Assembly (NCBI GenBank): GCA_947467395.1
Contig: CANIIC010000014.1
Span: 1 to 43,632, forward strand
Direction: 5' to 3'
DNA from: Bryobacterales bacterium
GTDB taxonomy: Bacteria; Acidobacteriota; Terriglobia; Bryobacterales; Bryobacteraceae
Length of the DNA: 43,632 bases
Every line of letters begins with the position of its first letter. Position 1 is the first letter of the stretch. Below are positions 1 through 9,472 of this stretch, piece after piece. The translations under genes were made by a program, and so were the position numbers. Under the pieces are notes generated by a model. The model searched no databases. It saw nothing but the letters and a program-made list of their open reading frames with translations, and was not told the DNA's origin.

Positions 1-1295
1 CGGGCCTCGAGGGTGCGCAGACTGCGAAGGCAGTTTTGCGCGACCTCGGGGTCTTTGTCGTCTTTCAGCCTGCTCAAGTACGGGACGCTATCCTGCTGCC
101 CGGATTCCCCGAACACTGTACAGAGGCCGATCTTTTCGTCCTTGGTCGACCGCTCCAAGCTGGGGTACATGGTCAGCCGGGCAGCCGACTCGCGCGCGAG
201 CTCGGTCAGGAACGCCAGCGATACGCCCCGGAATGCCGCCCGGTTCAACGAACTGATCAGGTAGCGGAAGGGGCTGAGGTCGTTGATCTCCATCCGGCCC
301 AACGAAACCAATCCGAAGGCCATCGACAGGCGCGGGCTGTATTCTTTTTCGTCGTTGAAGGCCTGCAACAAGCGGTCGGCGTCGGCGGGATTCTTCACTC
401 GCGCCAAGCCCTCGGCCGCGGCTCCGCGGAGTTCGGGATCTTTGTTGGCCAGGAAGCGGAGGAACACGCCGCGATCGGCCGGGTCCGCGATCATGGCCAG
501 CGCTTCGACTGCCGCGCGGCTAGCCTTGATGCTGGGCTGATCGTCGATCACTGTGCGGATGTTCGGCGCCGCGTTGCGGGCCCGCAGGATGCCGGCCGCA
601 CGGAGGGCCGCGATCTGCACTTTCTCATTCAAGTCGCGAACCAGGAACGCGACGCCGGGACCGGCACTGGCATCGCGGATCTTCTGGATCGCGATCAGTG
701 ACTCGTACATCAACTGGTCGTCTTTCGAGTACAGCGCTTCGATGAGTTGCGGTGCGGCTGAGGTCGCCCGGAAGATGCCGAGCGCGCGAGCGGCGTTGGC
801 TCGGGCTTCGAGGCTCTTCGAGGTGCGCAGGACTTGCGTGGCCGCCGAGATCGCTTCCGGCGCGACGGTCACGTAGCCGTCGACCACCAGGTCGCCTGGC
901 TCGTTGAACTTCACTTTGACGCCGTCGGCGGTGCGGGTGGTGGTCTTCGAGATCCCGGACTTCAAGTAGCCGGGCACGAAGATGTTGATCAAGCCGTCGA
1001 TGGCGTGGATCTGAATTTCAGGGTCGGCATCGCGGGAGAGTACGGCGAGGGCACCCATCGTGCGGGGACCGCCGATCTCGTTCAAGCGCTTGGCTGCTTC
1101 GAGGCGCACTTCGGCGGAAGCGTCGAGCGAGAAGGTCGTCAACACGGGGATGCCGTCGACGCCTTGCTTCACGGCTTCTTTCGCTGCGGCGATGCGTTGT
1201 TTGGGGTCCGCGGGAGCCGCGGGCTGCGCGCTCAAGAGCGCGGAGGAGAGGAGGAAGATCGTTGCGATTTTCACCACGCGTCCAATTGCTCCCAT
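1..1295 (-). CDS. HEAT-repeat protein with N-terminal signal peptide (3' end outside window)
   Basis: Minus-strand reading frame open to the window edge: MGAIGRVVKIATIFLLSSALLSAQ...EVRLEAAKRLNEIGG...LEARANAARALGIF...VQIAALRAAGILRARN; repeated helical HEAT motifs. The listed plus-strand ORFs here are antisense ghosts. Confidence 0.85.
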   Translation of the reverse strand, partial: MGAIGRVVKIATIFLLSSALLSAQPAAPADPKQRIAAAKEAVKQGVDGIPVLTTFSLDASAEVRLEAAKRLNEIGGPRTMGALAVLSRDADPEIQIHAIDGLINIFVPGYLKSGISKTTTRTADGVKVKFNEPGDLVVDGYVTVAPEAISAATQVLRTSKSLEARANAARALGIFRATSAAPQLIEALYSKDDQLMYESLIAIQKIRDASAGPGVAFLVRDLNEKVQIAALRAAGILRARNAAPNIRTVIDDQPSIKASRAAVEALAMIADPADRGVFLRFLANKDPELRGAAAEGLARVKNPADADRLLQAFNDEKEYSPRLSMAFGLVSLGRMEINDLSPFRYLISSLNRAAFRGVSLAFLTELARESAARLTMYPSLERSTKDEKIGLCTVFGESGQQDSVPYLSRLKDDKDPEVAQNCLRSLRTLEA

Positions 1296-1331
1296 CATAA
1301 CAGCGCGACTGCGTGGAACTGCTCTAAAAAT

Positions 1332-1368
1332 AGAAGCGGCGGCTCAGGTCGGAGGTCCTGAGCCGCCG
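1332..1368 (-). terminator. Intrinsic terminator of the BON-domain gene
   Basis: Perfect 12-bp inverted repeat CGGCGGCTCAGG (1337-1348)/CCTGAGCCGCCG (1357-1368) with 8-nt loop; read on the minus strand it is followed by CTTCTATTTTTA. Confidence 0.75.
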
Positions 1369-1425
1369 TAGGGTCCCGGTTTTCTCCGCGAGCGTGGAGA
1401 AGGTGACTGCGTCCGGGTCCCAAGC

Positions 1426-1956
1426 TTACGGATCGAGGCGGAGGTCGTTGGTGACGCTAAACGCGCCGGGTAGGCTGCGAATGCGGTTGTAGACCAGCGT
1501 TCGATCGAGTTCGTTGTTCACCACGCCTTCCAGCGAGATGTTGCCGCGCTTGACCACAATGTGGATGGGTGGGCGGGAATTGATCGCGTACCGGCTGAGC
1601 GCCGGATACCCGAAGATCGCGTTGTAGGCGCGAATCCGAATGTCGTTATCGAAGGGCGATAGAGGCAACACTTCGATTTGATCCACTACGCGCGTCACGC
1701 CGGGCACACCTCGGACGGCGGCGATCGCGCTGTTATGGACGTAGTACTGCATCACTTCGCCGGTCAGCGTCACGACGCCGTTGTCACCGATAGTGAAATT
1801 CAGATCGTCGAAGACGCCGTAGTAGGCGAGGCTGTTGATGGCATGTCGAACATCCTTCTCCAGATTGGGGTTGGCGGAGGGGATCTGCGCCCCGAAGGCC
1901 GAAACCGTCAATACTGCTGCCGCGAAGAAGGATGAAATCGTGTTCCCGATTTTCAT
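1426..1956 (-). CDS. BON-domain secreted/periplasmic protein (two BON domains)
   Basis: MKIGNTISSFFAAAVLTVSAFGAQ signal peptide; GVVTLTGEV...VPGVTRVVDQIEV and GNISLEGVVNNELDR BON motifs; SD AGGAGAA upstream of the internal ATG at 1956. Confidence 0.8.
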   Translation of the reverse strand: MKIGNTISSFFAAAVLTVSAFGAQIPSANPNLEKDVRHAINSLAYYGVFDDLNFTIGDNGVVTLTGEVMQYYVHNSAIAAVRGVPGVTRVVDQIEVLPLSPFDNDIRIRAYNAIFGYPALSRYAINSRPPIHIVVKRGNISLEGVVNNELDRTLVYNRIRSLPGAFSVTNDLRLDP

Positions 1957-2020
1957 TGTCCAGTTCTCCTTCTGCTGCATTTGACGTTTCTGTATACAGC
2001 TTGGTTGCAGGATTTCCACA

Positions 2021-3091
2021 CTAGCCCGGAAGCCTCCCGTTCATAAGCCGGTATATGTAGGCGAGGATCTCGGCGACGGCGCGGTACAGGTGGCTGGGGA
2101 TCTCTTGACCCACGTCGACGGACTTGTAGAGGGCGCGAGCGAGCGGCGGATTTTCGACGATCGGGATCTGGTGTTCCATGGCCAGCTTTCGGATGCGACC
2201 GGCGAGGTAGTTCTTGCCCTTGGCGACAACTTTGGGTGCAGACGGGACTTCCCCCGGCGCGGGGATCGCGTAACGGATGGCGACGGCGTAGTGTGTTGGG
2301 TTGACGATGATGGCGGTGGCTTTCGGGACCTCCTTCATCATTTGTTTACGCGCCATGTCGCGCTGAATGCGGCGGACGCGGGCCTTGATCTGCGGGTTGC
2401 CTTCCTGGTCCTTCGACTCTTCGCGGATTTCCTGTTTGGACATCTTGAGTTGCTTGGTATAGCGGCGGCGTTGCCAAACCAGGTCGATGAGGCCGATTAG
2501 CAGAAACAGCGCGGCGGCTCGCCACAGCAAGGTTTCGAGCGTCATCCCGATGCGTGCCATCGCGGCGCGCGGATGCAGCCATGGGAGTTCCATGAAGCCG
2601 TTCAGGTTTTCGGTGAGCTCGTAATACAGGACGACGCCGACCAACGGCAGCAGCAGCAGCGCTTGCACGAAGATCGGAAAGTTTTGTCCGGGCAGGCCGG
2701 TGAGCTTGGTGAGCGGGTTGAGACGCTTCAGATCCGGAGCGAGTTTCTCGCCTGAAATTCCGAGGCCGGTGGTGCCCAACTGCACGGCGATGACAACAAC
2801 GGTGAGTGCCAAGCCGCCGAAGATGAGCGGGAGAAAATCGGGAGCGATCAAGTTTCGTGCGAGCGCGACGACTTGTTGCGCGGACAGAGATCCGGTGAAG
2901 GCGAAGGTGATCAGGCGCCGGGTGAGAATCAACAGGCGAGCGAAGAAGTCCGCGCTGAACATGCTGACGAGCGCGACCACGGTGGCGAAGTGCGCGGCGT
3001 TGACGAACTCGCGGCTGGTGGGGAAGTTGCCTTCCTTGCGGGCCCGGTCGAGCCGCCGCTGTGTCGGTTTTTCTGTACGCTCGCCTGCCAT
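2021..3091 (-). CDS. flhB: Flagellar export protein FlhB
   Basis: MAGERTEKPTQRRLDRARKEGNFPTSREF N-terminus and conserved NPTHYAVAIRY autocleavage motif. Confidence 0.95.
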   Translation of the reverse strand: MAGERTEKPTQRRLDRARKEGNFPTSREFVNAAHFATVVALVSMFSADFFARLLILTRRLITFAFTGSLSAQQVVALARNLIAPDFLPLIFGGLALTVVVIAVQLGTTGLGISGEKLAPDLKRLNPLTKLTGLPGQNFPIFVQALLLLPLVGVVLYYELTENLNGFMELPWLHPRAAMARIGMTLETLLWRAAALFLLIGLIDLVWQRRRYTKQLKMSKQEIREESKDQEGNPQIKARVRRIQRDMARKQMMKEVPKATAIIVNPTHYAVAIRYAIPAPGEVPSAPKVVAKGKNYLAGRIRKLAMEHQIPIVENPPLARALYKSVDVGQEIPSHLYRAVAEILAYIYRLMNGRLPG

Positions 3092-3092
3092 G

Positions 3093-3857
3093 TCAGCCCA
3101 GGAGCCGCCAGATTTGAGTGAGCGTGCGCTGGGCCGCGGTGTCGAAGATCTTCGGGAGCATGGGCGCGAGCGCGGTGAGCAGGACGAGCGCGGCGAGCAT
3201 CTTTGCGGGGAACGCGAGGGAGAGTAGTTGGAGTTGCTGCTGCATGCGGCCGAGCAGCGCGAGTGCTACGTCGATTAGCAGGAGCAGTGCGGCAACGGGG
3301 AGCGCGACCCGCAAGCCGGTGACCAGCATGTTGCCCCCGAGGCGCACGATTCCATCAAGGCTCGCGGCGCTAGGTGCCCAGGAGCCGGCGGAGAATCGCT
3401 CCAGGCTGGCGGCGAGCACGCGGATCAGTTCCCGGTCGAAGCCGAAGATCAAGAACAGCCAGCCGGTGGCGAGCATGAACAGGATCTGCAGTACTCCGGA
3501 GTCAGCTTGACTGGTGGGATCGATGGTCAGCGCGTAGCCGTAGCCTGCCTGCAGGCCTACGATCTGCATCGCGACTTGGAAGCTCTCGAACAGGAATGCG
3601 ATGGCGAGTCCAATGGCGAGCCCTAAGCCTGCATCGGAGAAGGCCCATACGATCAGCCTGGTCATGTTGGGAGCCTGGTTCGGCAACTCCGGCCACATGG
3701 GGAAGAGTGCGAAGGTCAGCGCGACGGCCAAGGCTGCACGCAGCTGCGGGGGCGCGCTGCGGAAGGCGGGGATGGGCAGGAACATCACGAAGGCCCCGAC
3801 GCGCGCGAGCACGAGTAGGAAGGCGAAGATGGTCGCGAGTGGGAGGCCGAGGGTCAT
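3093..3857 (-). CDS. fliR: Flagellar export protein FliR
   Basis: Multi-TM FliR-family sequence directly between flhB and fliQ. Confidence 0.92.
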   Translation of the reverse strand: MTLGLPLATIFAFLLVLARVGAFVMFLPIPAFRSAPPQLRAALAVALTFALFPMWPELPNQAPNMTRLIVWAFSDAGLGLAIGLAIAFLFESFQVAMQIVGLQAGYGYALTIDPTSQADSGVLQILFMLATGWLFLIFGFDRELIRVLAASLERFSAGSWAPSAASLDGIVRLGGNMLVTGLRVALPVAALLLLIDVALALLGRMQQQLQLLSLAFPAKMLAALVLLTALAPMLPKIFDTAAQRTLTQIWRLLG

Positions 3858-3860
3858 GAG

Positions 3861-4130
3861 TTAGTGGGCGAAGCGGCCGAGATCGCCGAGCAGCGCGCTG
3901 GTGTAAGTGATCAGGCGAGTGAGCATCCACGGCATCGAGAACAAGAGCACGCCGAGGAACACGGTGAGCCGCGGGACAGTGCTGAAGCTGGAGTCCTGAA
4001 TCGACGTCAGGATTTGCGCGAGGCTCACGAGGATGCCGATCACGAAGCCGGCGGCGAGCACGGGCAGGCCGATCCAGAAGGTCGTGAGAAACGCATTGCG
4101 CAGTAAGTCCGTTACGGTGGCTGGGGTCAT
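3861..4130 (-). CDS. fliQ: Flagellar export protein FliQ
   Basis: 89 aa, two TM helices, FliQ-like; 4-bp overlap with fliP. Confidence 0.92.
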   Translation of the reverse strand: MTPATVTDLLRNAFLTTFWIGLPVLAAGFVIGILVSLAQILTSIQDSSFSTVPRLTVFLGVLLFSMPWMLTRLITYTSALLGDLGRFAH

Positions 4131-4849
4131 TGGAAGCTCCGGACGAGTGATCCGACGACGAGGTTCCAGCCATCGACGAGCACGAAGAGAAGAATCTTGA
4201 AGGGCGCCGAGACCATCACCGGTGGGAGTTGAACCATGCCGATGGAGAGCGTCACGGACGCGACCACAAGGTCGATGACGAGGAAGGGTAGGAACAGCAC
4301 GGCTCCGATTTGGAACGCGGTTTTGAGTTCACTCAAGACATAGGCGGGAGCGAGAGCGCTGAGTGGCACGTCGGCTGGAGATTTGGGGGCGGGGGCCTTC
4401 GAGAGTTCCATGAAGAGGGCGATGTCTTTCTCGCGGGCGTATTTCAGCAGGAAGGTATGAATCGGCCCGGAGGCCCGATCCCAGGCCTCGGTGGTGGAGA
4501 TTTGGCCTTGCTCGAGCGGCTCCCAACTTTGCTGTAGGACCTGTGTGCCGACTGGTTGGACGACGATCAGCGAAAGAAATAGCGCAAGTCCGACGAGCAC
4601 CTGGTTCGAAGGCGTTGTCTGGGTGCCGAGGGCTTGGCGCAGGAAGTGTAGGACGACGACGATGCGGAGGAACGGCGTCACAGACATGAGGATCGCCGGC
4701 AGCATCGTGAGCACGGTGAGCAGCAGGATGATCTGCATCGGAGCTCCGACGGTTTGTCCGGTTTTGTCGGCGACCAGGGTCACGCCGAGCAGGGAGTCGT
4801 TGGGCGAGGCGAGGGCGGGTAACGCGGCGAGGAAGAGAAGGCGCTTCAT
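4127..4849 (-). CDS. fliP: Flagellar export protein FliP
   Basis: LLLTVLTMLPAILMSVTPFLRIVVVLHFLRQALGTQTTPSNQVLVGLALFLSLIV, a FliP signature. Confidence 0.97.
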   Translation of the reverse strand: MKRLLFLAALPALASPNDSLLGVTLVADKTGQTVGAPMQIILLLTVLTMLPAILMSVTPFLRIVVVLHFLRQALGTQTTPSNQVLVGLALFLSLIVVQPVGTQVLQQSWEPLEQGQISTTEAWDRASGPIHTFLLKYAREKDIALFMELSKAPAPKSPADVPLSALAPAYVLSELKTAFQIGAVLFLPFLVIDLVVASVTLSIGMVQLPPVMVSAPFKILLFVLVDGWNLVVGSLVRSFQ

Positions 4850-5118
4850 GACTGGCCCTCACCTGTTGTCGCTAGCAGGGAACAGCCTTGAGGATGGGTG
4901 GCGACGACCAACTCGCGTCCATCGATTCGGACTAAGTGCACCGCATGTTGCGCGGTGAGTGCCACGCGGCCGACTGTTTCAAGTCGTGCGGCTTGCGCCG
5001 ATTTCCAGGGAGGCGTCACGCCGCCGGACCGCAGCTTCCATACCGCGGCTCCGAGCAGCGCGAATACCATCAGTACACCCAACAGCTCGCGAATCAGATC
5101 TCCGTCAGCGACATCCAT
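4846..5118 (-). CDS. fliO: Flagellar biosynthetic protein FliO-like
   Basis: 90 aa from the internal ATG (MDVADGDLIRELLGVLMVFALLGAAVWKL...); single TM, position directly upstream of fliP. Confidence 0.75.
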   Translation of the reverse strand: MDVADGDLIRELLGVLMVFALLGAAVWKLRSGGVTPPWKSAQAARLETVGRVALTAQHAVHLVRIDGRELVVATHPQGCSLLATTGEGQS

Positions 5119-5123
5119 GTCGT

Positions 5124-5372
5124 CTACGCTTCCTCCTTGAAGTCCGTGATGCGCACGCCGAAGCGTTCTTCGATGATCACGATTTCGCCTGATCCCAGCA
5201 GGTGTCCGCCGGCCAGGATGTCGATGTTCTCGCCTGCCGAGCGCGGGATCTTGATCACGTTGCCCGGCTGTAGCGAGAGGATCGATTCGAGCGTCATCAC
5301 TTTTCGTCCCAGTTCGACTTCCAGGTCGATGGGGACGTCGGCGTAATGCGCAGTTTGTTCGTGGGCGGTCAC
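5124..5372 (-). CDS. fliN: Flagellar motor switch protein FliN
   Basis: 82 aa, VPIDLEVELGRKVMTLESILSLQPGNVIKIPRSAGENIDILAGGHLLGSGEIVIIEERFGVRITD. Confidence 0.93.
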   Translation of the reverse strand: MTAHEQTAHYADVPIDLEVELGRKVMTLESILSLQPGNVIKIPRSAGENIDILAGGHLLGSGEIVIIEERFGVRITDFKEEA

Positions 5373-5379
5373 GGATCAA

Positions 5380-6624
5380 TTACCGCTTCAGGTTGATGGT
5401 TTCCTGGCTCAGCTCGTCGACGGTGGTGACGAGTCGAGCGTTGGCTTGGTAGCCGCGTTGGTACACGATCAAGTTCGTGAACTCGCGGGCGATGTCGACG
5501 GTGGAGGCTTCGACGGTGCCGCCGAGCACGGAGCCGCGCCCGCCGGTTTCCGGGAGTCCGATGGCGGGCAGGGCGGAGCGGGCGCTCAGCTGATAGTTAC
5601 TGTTGCCGACGGCGATTAGCGACTCGGGGTTACGGACGGTGGCCATCGCGACCTGGCCGACGACGACTTGTTGACCGTTCGAGTATTGGGCGAGGATCTT
5701 GCCGCCGTTGCCCAAGCCGACGCGAACCAGGTTCGCTGCTCCGGAGCCGTTCTGCGCCAGTGCCGAGCTCGCAGAGGGCTGGGAGAACTGAGTGAAGCGA
5801 GGAGTCTGGCCGTCGAACATTTTCCAGGTGATGGCCATGTCGGCGGCGCCGTCGACCAGGCCTGTGGCGTTGAGGACGGGTGGCGGATCGCCCACAGCGG
5901 GGCTGATCAGTTGGCCGGTTGCATCGAACTGAACGGTGCCTGTCACGGGAGTTCCCGGGGCCTGGAGGTCTGTATCGGGGAAGGCTAGTGAATAGTCCCA
6001 TTCGTTCGCGTTGGCGGTCTTGGTGAACGTGGTCTTGACGATGTGGGAGTTGCCTAGAGAATCGTAGACCTCGATGGAGCTGGAGAACTGAGCGGGGGGC
6101 GGGCCGACGGTGGCGGAAGCATCAAGATTGAGGTCGACGGAGATGTCGGTGGTTGCGATGGGTGCCTTGAGGCTGCCCACGGGGACGGTGATGTCACCGA
6201 GGGTGGCATTGACGTCGAGCACGCCGTTCTGTGCGGTCCAGCCCTGTAGGCGTTCGCCGGTGGCGGTGGTCAGGTTGCCGTCGGTGTCGACCATGAAGTT
6301 TCCGCCGCGTGTGTACATCTGCTGGTTCGCACTGCCACGGACGACGAAGAATCCGTCGCCTTGAATGGACGCGTCGAGGGGGCCGCCCGAGGATTGAATC
6401 GCGCCCTGGGAAAACTGGCGAAGGGTGACGGGCGTGCCGACACCGAAGCCGACCTGCGTCTCACCCAAGCCCGCGCCTAGTGACTGGGTCACGAGGTCGT
6501 GGAAGGAGACGACGCTGGCCTTGAAGCCGGGCGTGTTGAGGTTGGCGAGGTTGTTGCCGATGACGTCGATCGCCGTGGAATGTGCGGCGAGGGCGGAGAG
6601 TGCTGTCGAAAATGAAGTGACCAT
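5380..6624 (-). CDS. flgE: Flagellar hook protein FlgE
   Basis: SALAAHSTAIDVIGNNLANLNTPGFKAS N-terminus; C-terminal EFTNLIVYQRGYQANARLVTTVDELSQETINLKR. Confidence 0.95.
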   Translation of the reverse strand: MVTSFSTALSALAAHSTAIDVIGNNLANLNTPGFKASVVSFHDLVTQSLGAGLGETQVGFGVGTPVTLRQFSQGAIQSSGGPLDASIQGDGFFVVRGSANQQMYTRGGNFMVDTDGNLTTATGERLQGWTAQNGVLDVNATLGDITVPVGSLKAPIATTDISVDLNLDASATVGPPPAQFSSSIEVYDSLGNSHIVKTTFTKTANANEWDYSLAFPDTDLQAPGTPVTGTVQFDATGQLISPAVGDPPPVLNATGLVDGAADMAITWKMFDGQTPRFTQFSQPSASSALAQNGSGAANLVRVGLGNGGKILAQYSNGQQVVVGQVAMATVRNPESLIAVGNSNYQLSARSALPAIGLPETGGRGSVLGGTVEASTVDIAREFTNLIVYQRGYQANARLVTTVDELSQETINLKR

Positions 6625-6669
6625 GGGTGTCCTTGCTTTGCGTGTCCTTGCTTTCTGTGAAGTCTGAAA

Positions 6670-6945
6670 CTATGCCTTACTGGGCGTGCCCTGCTTTTCG
6701 AGTGCGGCTCGAATGGCCGCGATGTCCTGGCTCATCGCGGTGGATTGTTCGAGCGAGGTGAACTGAGCCAGTTGGGTGACAAACTGGATGCCGTCGGATG
6801 GATTCAACGGGTTCTGATTCTTGAGCTGGGCGACGAGCAGTTTCAGGAACGTGCTCTTGTCGGCTCCCAGCTTGTCTTTGACCAGCGGCTGTATCTCCGT
6901 CGATGCGCTGCTTGCGCCGGTGCCGGTTACTGAGGTGGTGCTCAT
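6670..6945 (-). CDS. flgD: Flagellar hook assembly/capping protein FlgD
   Basis: DKSTFLKLLVAQLKNQNPLNPSDGIQFVTQLAQFTSLEQ, FlgD signature. Confidence 0.93.
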   Translation of the reverse strand: MSTTSVTGTGASSASTEIQPLVKDKLGADKSTFLKLLVAQLKNQNPLNPSDGIQFVTQLAQFTSLEQSTAMSQDIAAIRAALEKQGTPSKA

Positions 6946-8645
6946 GCGAAATCCTCCCAGGCTTCTTTGGGCTGCCGCTGTTGGCGGCGCTGGTGTTGTT
7001 GCTGTTGCCGCGAGCCAGACTGATTTGGATCGGTGTCCCCTTCCCGACCATCCTGTTGCGACGATGTTTCACTGCGGCTGTCACCGCTGATTGCCGTGCT
7101 TCCGTGCGCGGCGAAGACTGGTCCTGCGTCGATGGTGATTCGGTCCGCGTGGGCCGGGGTGCTTTCGCGAACCGGAAGTGATTCTGCGTGGAAGCCGGTT
7201 TGCTCCAAGCGGTCAACCAGTTTGCTGAGGTCCTGACGGAGAGAAGACTGCATCTGTTCGTCCGCGGTTCGGACGGCGACTCGGACTTCGGTGCCGCGCT
7301 GGGTGACGTGTAGATCCACGGGGCTCGCGTCGGGGGCGGACACGCGAACGGCTATCTCGTGAGCGGCTTGCGTGGGTTTGGGGGCTTCTTCGGCTTGCAG
7401 CACGGGGGCTTGCAGCACGGGCGCGACATCCGTCGCCCGGGGCTGCGTGTCCAATGGGAGCGTGGGGGCGAGCTTCACGGATTCGCGCTGCGGGGCTGGC
7501 GCAGCTGCGGGGCCGGGCTGAGGCTCGGGAAGTGGTGCTGCTGCGATGCGGGGCTCGGAGTGAGCGGTTTTTTCGGGTCGAGACTTTTCGTCAAAGGCCA
7601 GATCTTTGAAGGTCTGCTCTTTCTCGTCGGCATCGTCGGTGCCGGAGGCCACTGTCACTGTTGGCTGCGGGACATCTTCGGACTTCACTTCCGGAGTAAG
7701 TTTCGCGGCTTCGATGGGCTTGGTCTTGATGGGGGCTTCGGTGCGGGCGGGTCGCGCGGGGACGTCTTCGGCGACGGTGAGGCGCAGGGCGAAAGCGAGG
7801 GGTGCTGCGGGAGCTTGTTTCGCGGTCGGCGGAATTTCGATCGACGGAGGGATCTCGCGAGGGAGGTCTCGCGGGGCGTTCGGAGTGCTCGGGATGTTCG
7901 GCACGGGCGCGGCGATGCGGAGAGGTTCTTCGATGGGTGTGGCCGCGGTGGGCGGTGCTGCTGGTGCGGGCGTCGCGACTTCAATGGGCGCGGGGATGGT
8001 CGGGATCGCCTTGCCAGGTGTGGGGACGAGGTCGAGTGCTGCGGTAAGCACGGGTTCGGTGATCGTGGGCTGGTCTGGCCTCTCGTCGGGTGATTTCTCG
8101 ACGGTCGCGGTGGGTGCCGGAGCAGGGACGATCCATGTCAGAGCTGGTGCTGATGGCGCCTCGGTCTTGTTGGGGAGATCCTTCGCGCTCAGTTTGTTCG
8201 GCGCGACATCGGGGCGCGGGGTGCTTTCTTTGAGCATCGCTCGAATGATGGCGGAGGCGATCTGTTCGGGGGGCGCGGCGACAACTGCAGTGGGTGTTTC
8301 GTCGGGGACTTCGATCGGAGCGGTGGGATGGGTTTCTGTTTCTGAAACTTCTGGAGTCTGTGCCGATACGCCGAGTAGGGCAAGCAGGTCCGCGAAGCCG
8401 TTGGGTAGTGTTGGTGTGACCGCGGCCGCGTTGGCCGAGGCCGGGGGAGTTGCCTTTGCCAATGCGGTACCCGCGAGTAGACCTTCGATGGGTCCGGGAA
8501 TCGCGGTGGTGAGCGTTACGCCAGTCACGCTGGAGGTTATGCAGTTCTGCGTCCAAAGCGGAAAGTCTTTGTTTCTCGCGTTGCGGGTGGGCGGAGTAGT
8601 TGAGCTTCGGCAAAGAATTGTCAGAATCCGAAACCAAAACGGCAC
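6942..8645 (-). CDS. fliK: Flagellar hook-length control protein FliK-like (start uncertain; GTG at 8528 is a good alternative)
   Basis: Long Pro/Ala/Thr-rich N-terminal region and C-terminal VDLHVTQRGTEVRVAVRTADEQMQSSLRQDLSKLVDRLEQTGFHAESLPV (Flg_hook-like); overlaps flgD by 4 bp. Confidence 0.8.
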   Translation of the reverse strand: MPFWFRILTILCRSSTTPPTRNARNKDFPLWTQNCITSSVTGVTLTTAIPGPIEGLLAGTALAKATPPASANAAAVTPTLPNGFADLLALLGVSAQTPEVSETETHPTAPIEVPDETPTAVVAAPPEQIASAIIRAMLKESTPRPDVAPNKLSAKDLPNKTEAPSAPALTWIVPAPAPTATVEKSPDERPDQPTITEPVLTAALDLVPTPGKAIPTIPAPIEVATPAPAAPPTAATPIEEPLRIAAPVPNIPSTPNAPRDLPREIPPSIEIPPTAKQAPAAPLAFALRLTVAEDVPARPARTEAPIKTKPIEAAKLTPEVKSEDVPQPTVTVASGTDDADEKEQTFKDLAFDEKSRPEKTAHSEPRIAAAPLPEPQPGPAAAPAPQRESVKLAPTLPLDTQPRATDVAPVLQAPVLQAEEAPKPTQAAHEIAVRVSAPDASPVDLHVTQRGTEVRVAVRTADEQMQSSLRQDLSKLVDRLEQTGFHAESLPVRESTPAHADRITIDAGPVFAAHGSTAISGDSRSETSSQQDGREGDTDPNQSGSRQQQQHQRRQQRQPKEAWEDFA

Positions 8646-8759
8646 GGTTTCGACGATCGCGTTTCATGCTGGAACGTCGCTAGTCGCGCTCTTTGCGATT
8701 TCTCAACAACTTCGGAAACGGCGCATCAATTGCATCCTCAACGGCGAGGAACATCCAGC

Positions 8760-9464
8760 ATGGACCCGCTCTTACTTACGGCCGCTAGTGGCATGAAGGC
8801 TCGCATGCAATCGCTCGACATGCTCGCTAATAATGTTGCGAACAGCGGGACCTCGGGCTTCAAAGCCGATCACGAGTTCTACGGAATTTTCCGGGGCGAG
8901 TTGCCGGTGGTGGAAACGCGCTGGACGGACTTTTCGCAAGGGTCGGTGCTGCCTACAGGAAATCCCCTGGATCTGGCTCTCGATGGGAAGGGCTTCTTTG
9001 CGCTCAACTCGCCGGGCGGGGTCGTTTATAGTCGCACGGGGAATTTTCAAGTTTCGAAGGCGAACCAGCTGGCGACGGTGGAAGGCTACACGTTGCGGAA
9101 CACGCGCAATAACGGGCAGCCGATGGCGGTGGATCCGAAGCTGCCGGTGGAGATTGATCGTGCGGGGATCGTGCGGCAGAGCGGGCAGGAGATTGGGCAG
9201 ATCGAGATCTCGGGTTTCGATGATGCTGCTCGCAAGTTGAGCAAGCTGGGGACCAGCTATTTCTCGAACGCCGGGATGACCGCGAAACCCGAGGCGGAAA
9301 CCGTGATCCGGCAGGGGGCGATCGAACAATCGAACGTACCAGTGACCGATGGCGCGGTGCGGCTGATCGATGTGATGCGCCAGTTCGAAATGCTGCAACG
9401 CGCGATGAGCGTGGGTGCGGAGATGAACAAGCGCGCGGTGGATGAAGTTGCGCGGACTACCTAG
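8760..9464 (+). CDS. flgF: Flagellar basal-body rod protein FlgF
   Basis: MDPLLLTAASGMKARMQSLDMLANNVANSGTSGFKADHEFYG; starts at the internal ATG. Confidence 0.9.
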   Translation: MDPLLLTAASGMKARMQSLDMLANNVANSGTSGFKADHEFYGIFRGELPVVETRWTDFSQGSVLPTGNPLDLALDGKGFFALNSPGGVVYSRTGNFQVSKANQLATVEGYTLRNTRNNGQPMAVDPKLPVEIDRAGIVRQSGQEIGQIEISGFDDAARKLSKLGTSYFSNAGMTAKPEAETVIRQGAIEQSNVPVTDGAVRLIDVMRQFEMLQRAMSVGAEMNKRAVDEVARTT

Positions 9465-9472
9465 GAGAACGA

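Noticed and set aside
1371-1425. Possible second hairpin gggtcccgg...ccgggtccc downstream of the BON gene
   Set aside because: The arms are mirror-like rather than reverse complements; only a weak 6-bp TTCTCC/GGAGAA stem remains.
7606-8796. 396-aa plus-strand ORF (and the 244-aa ORF at 7359-8093) antisense to fliK
   Set aside because: Gly/Ala/Val/Ser-rich ghost translation of a GC-rich, Pro/Ala-rich gene on the other strand; the minus frame has clear FliK features and overlaps flgD in operon style.
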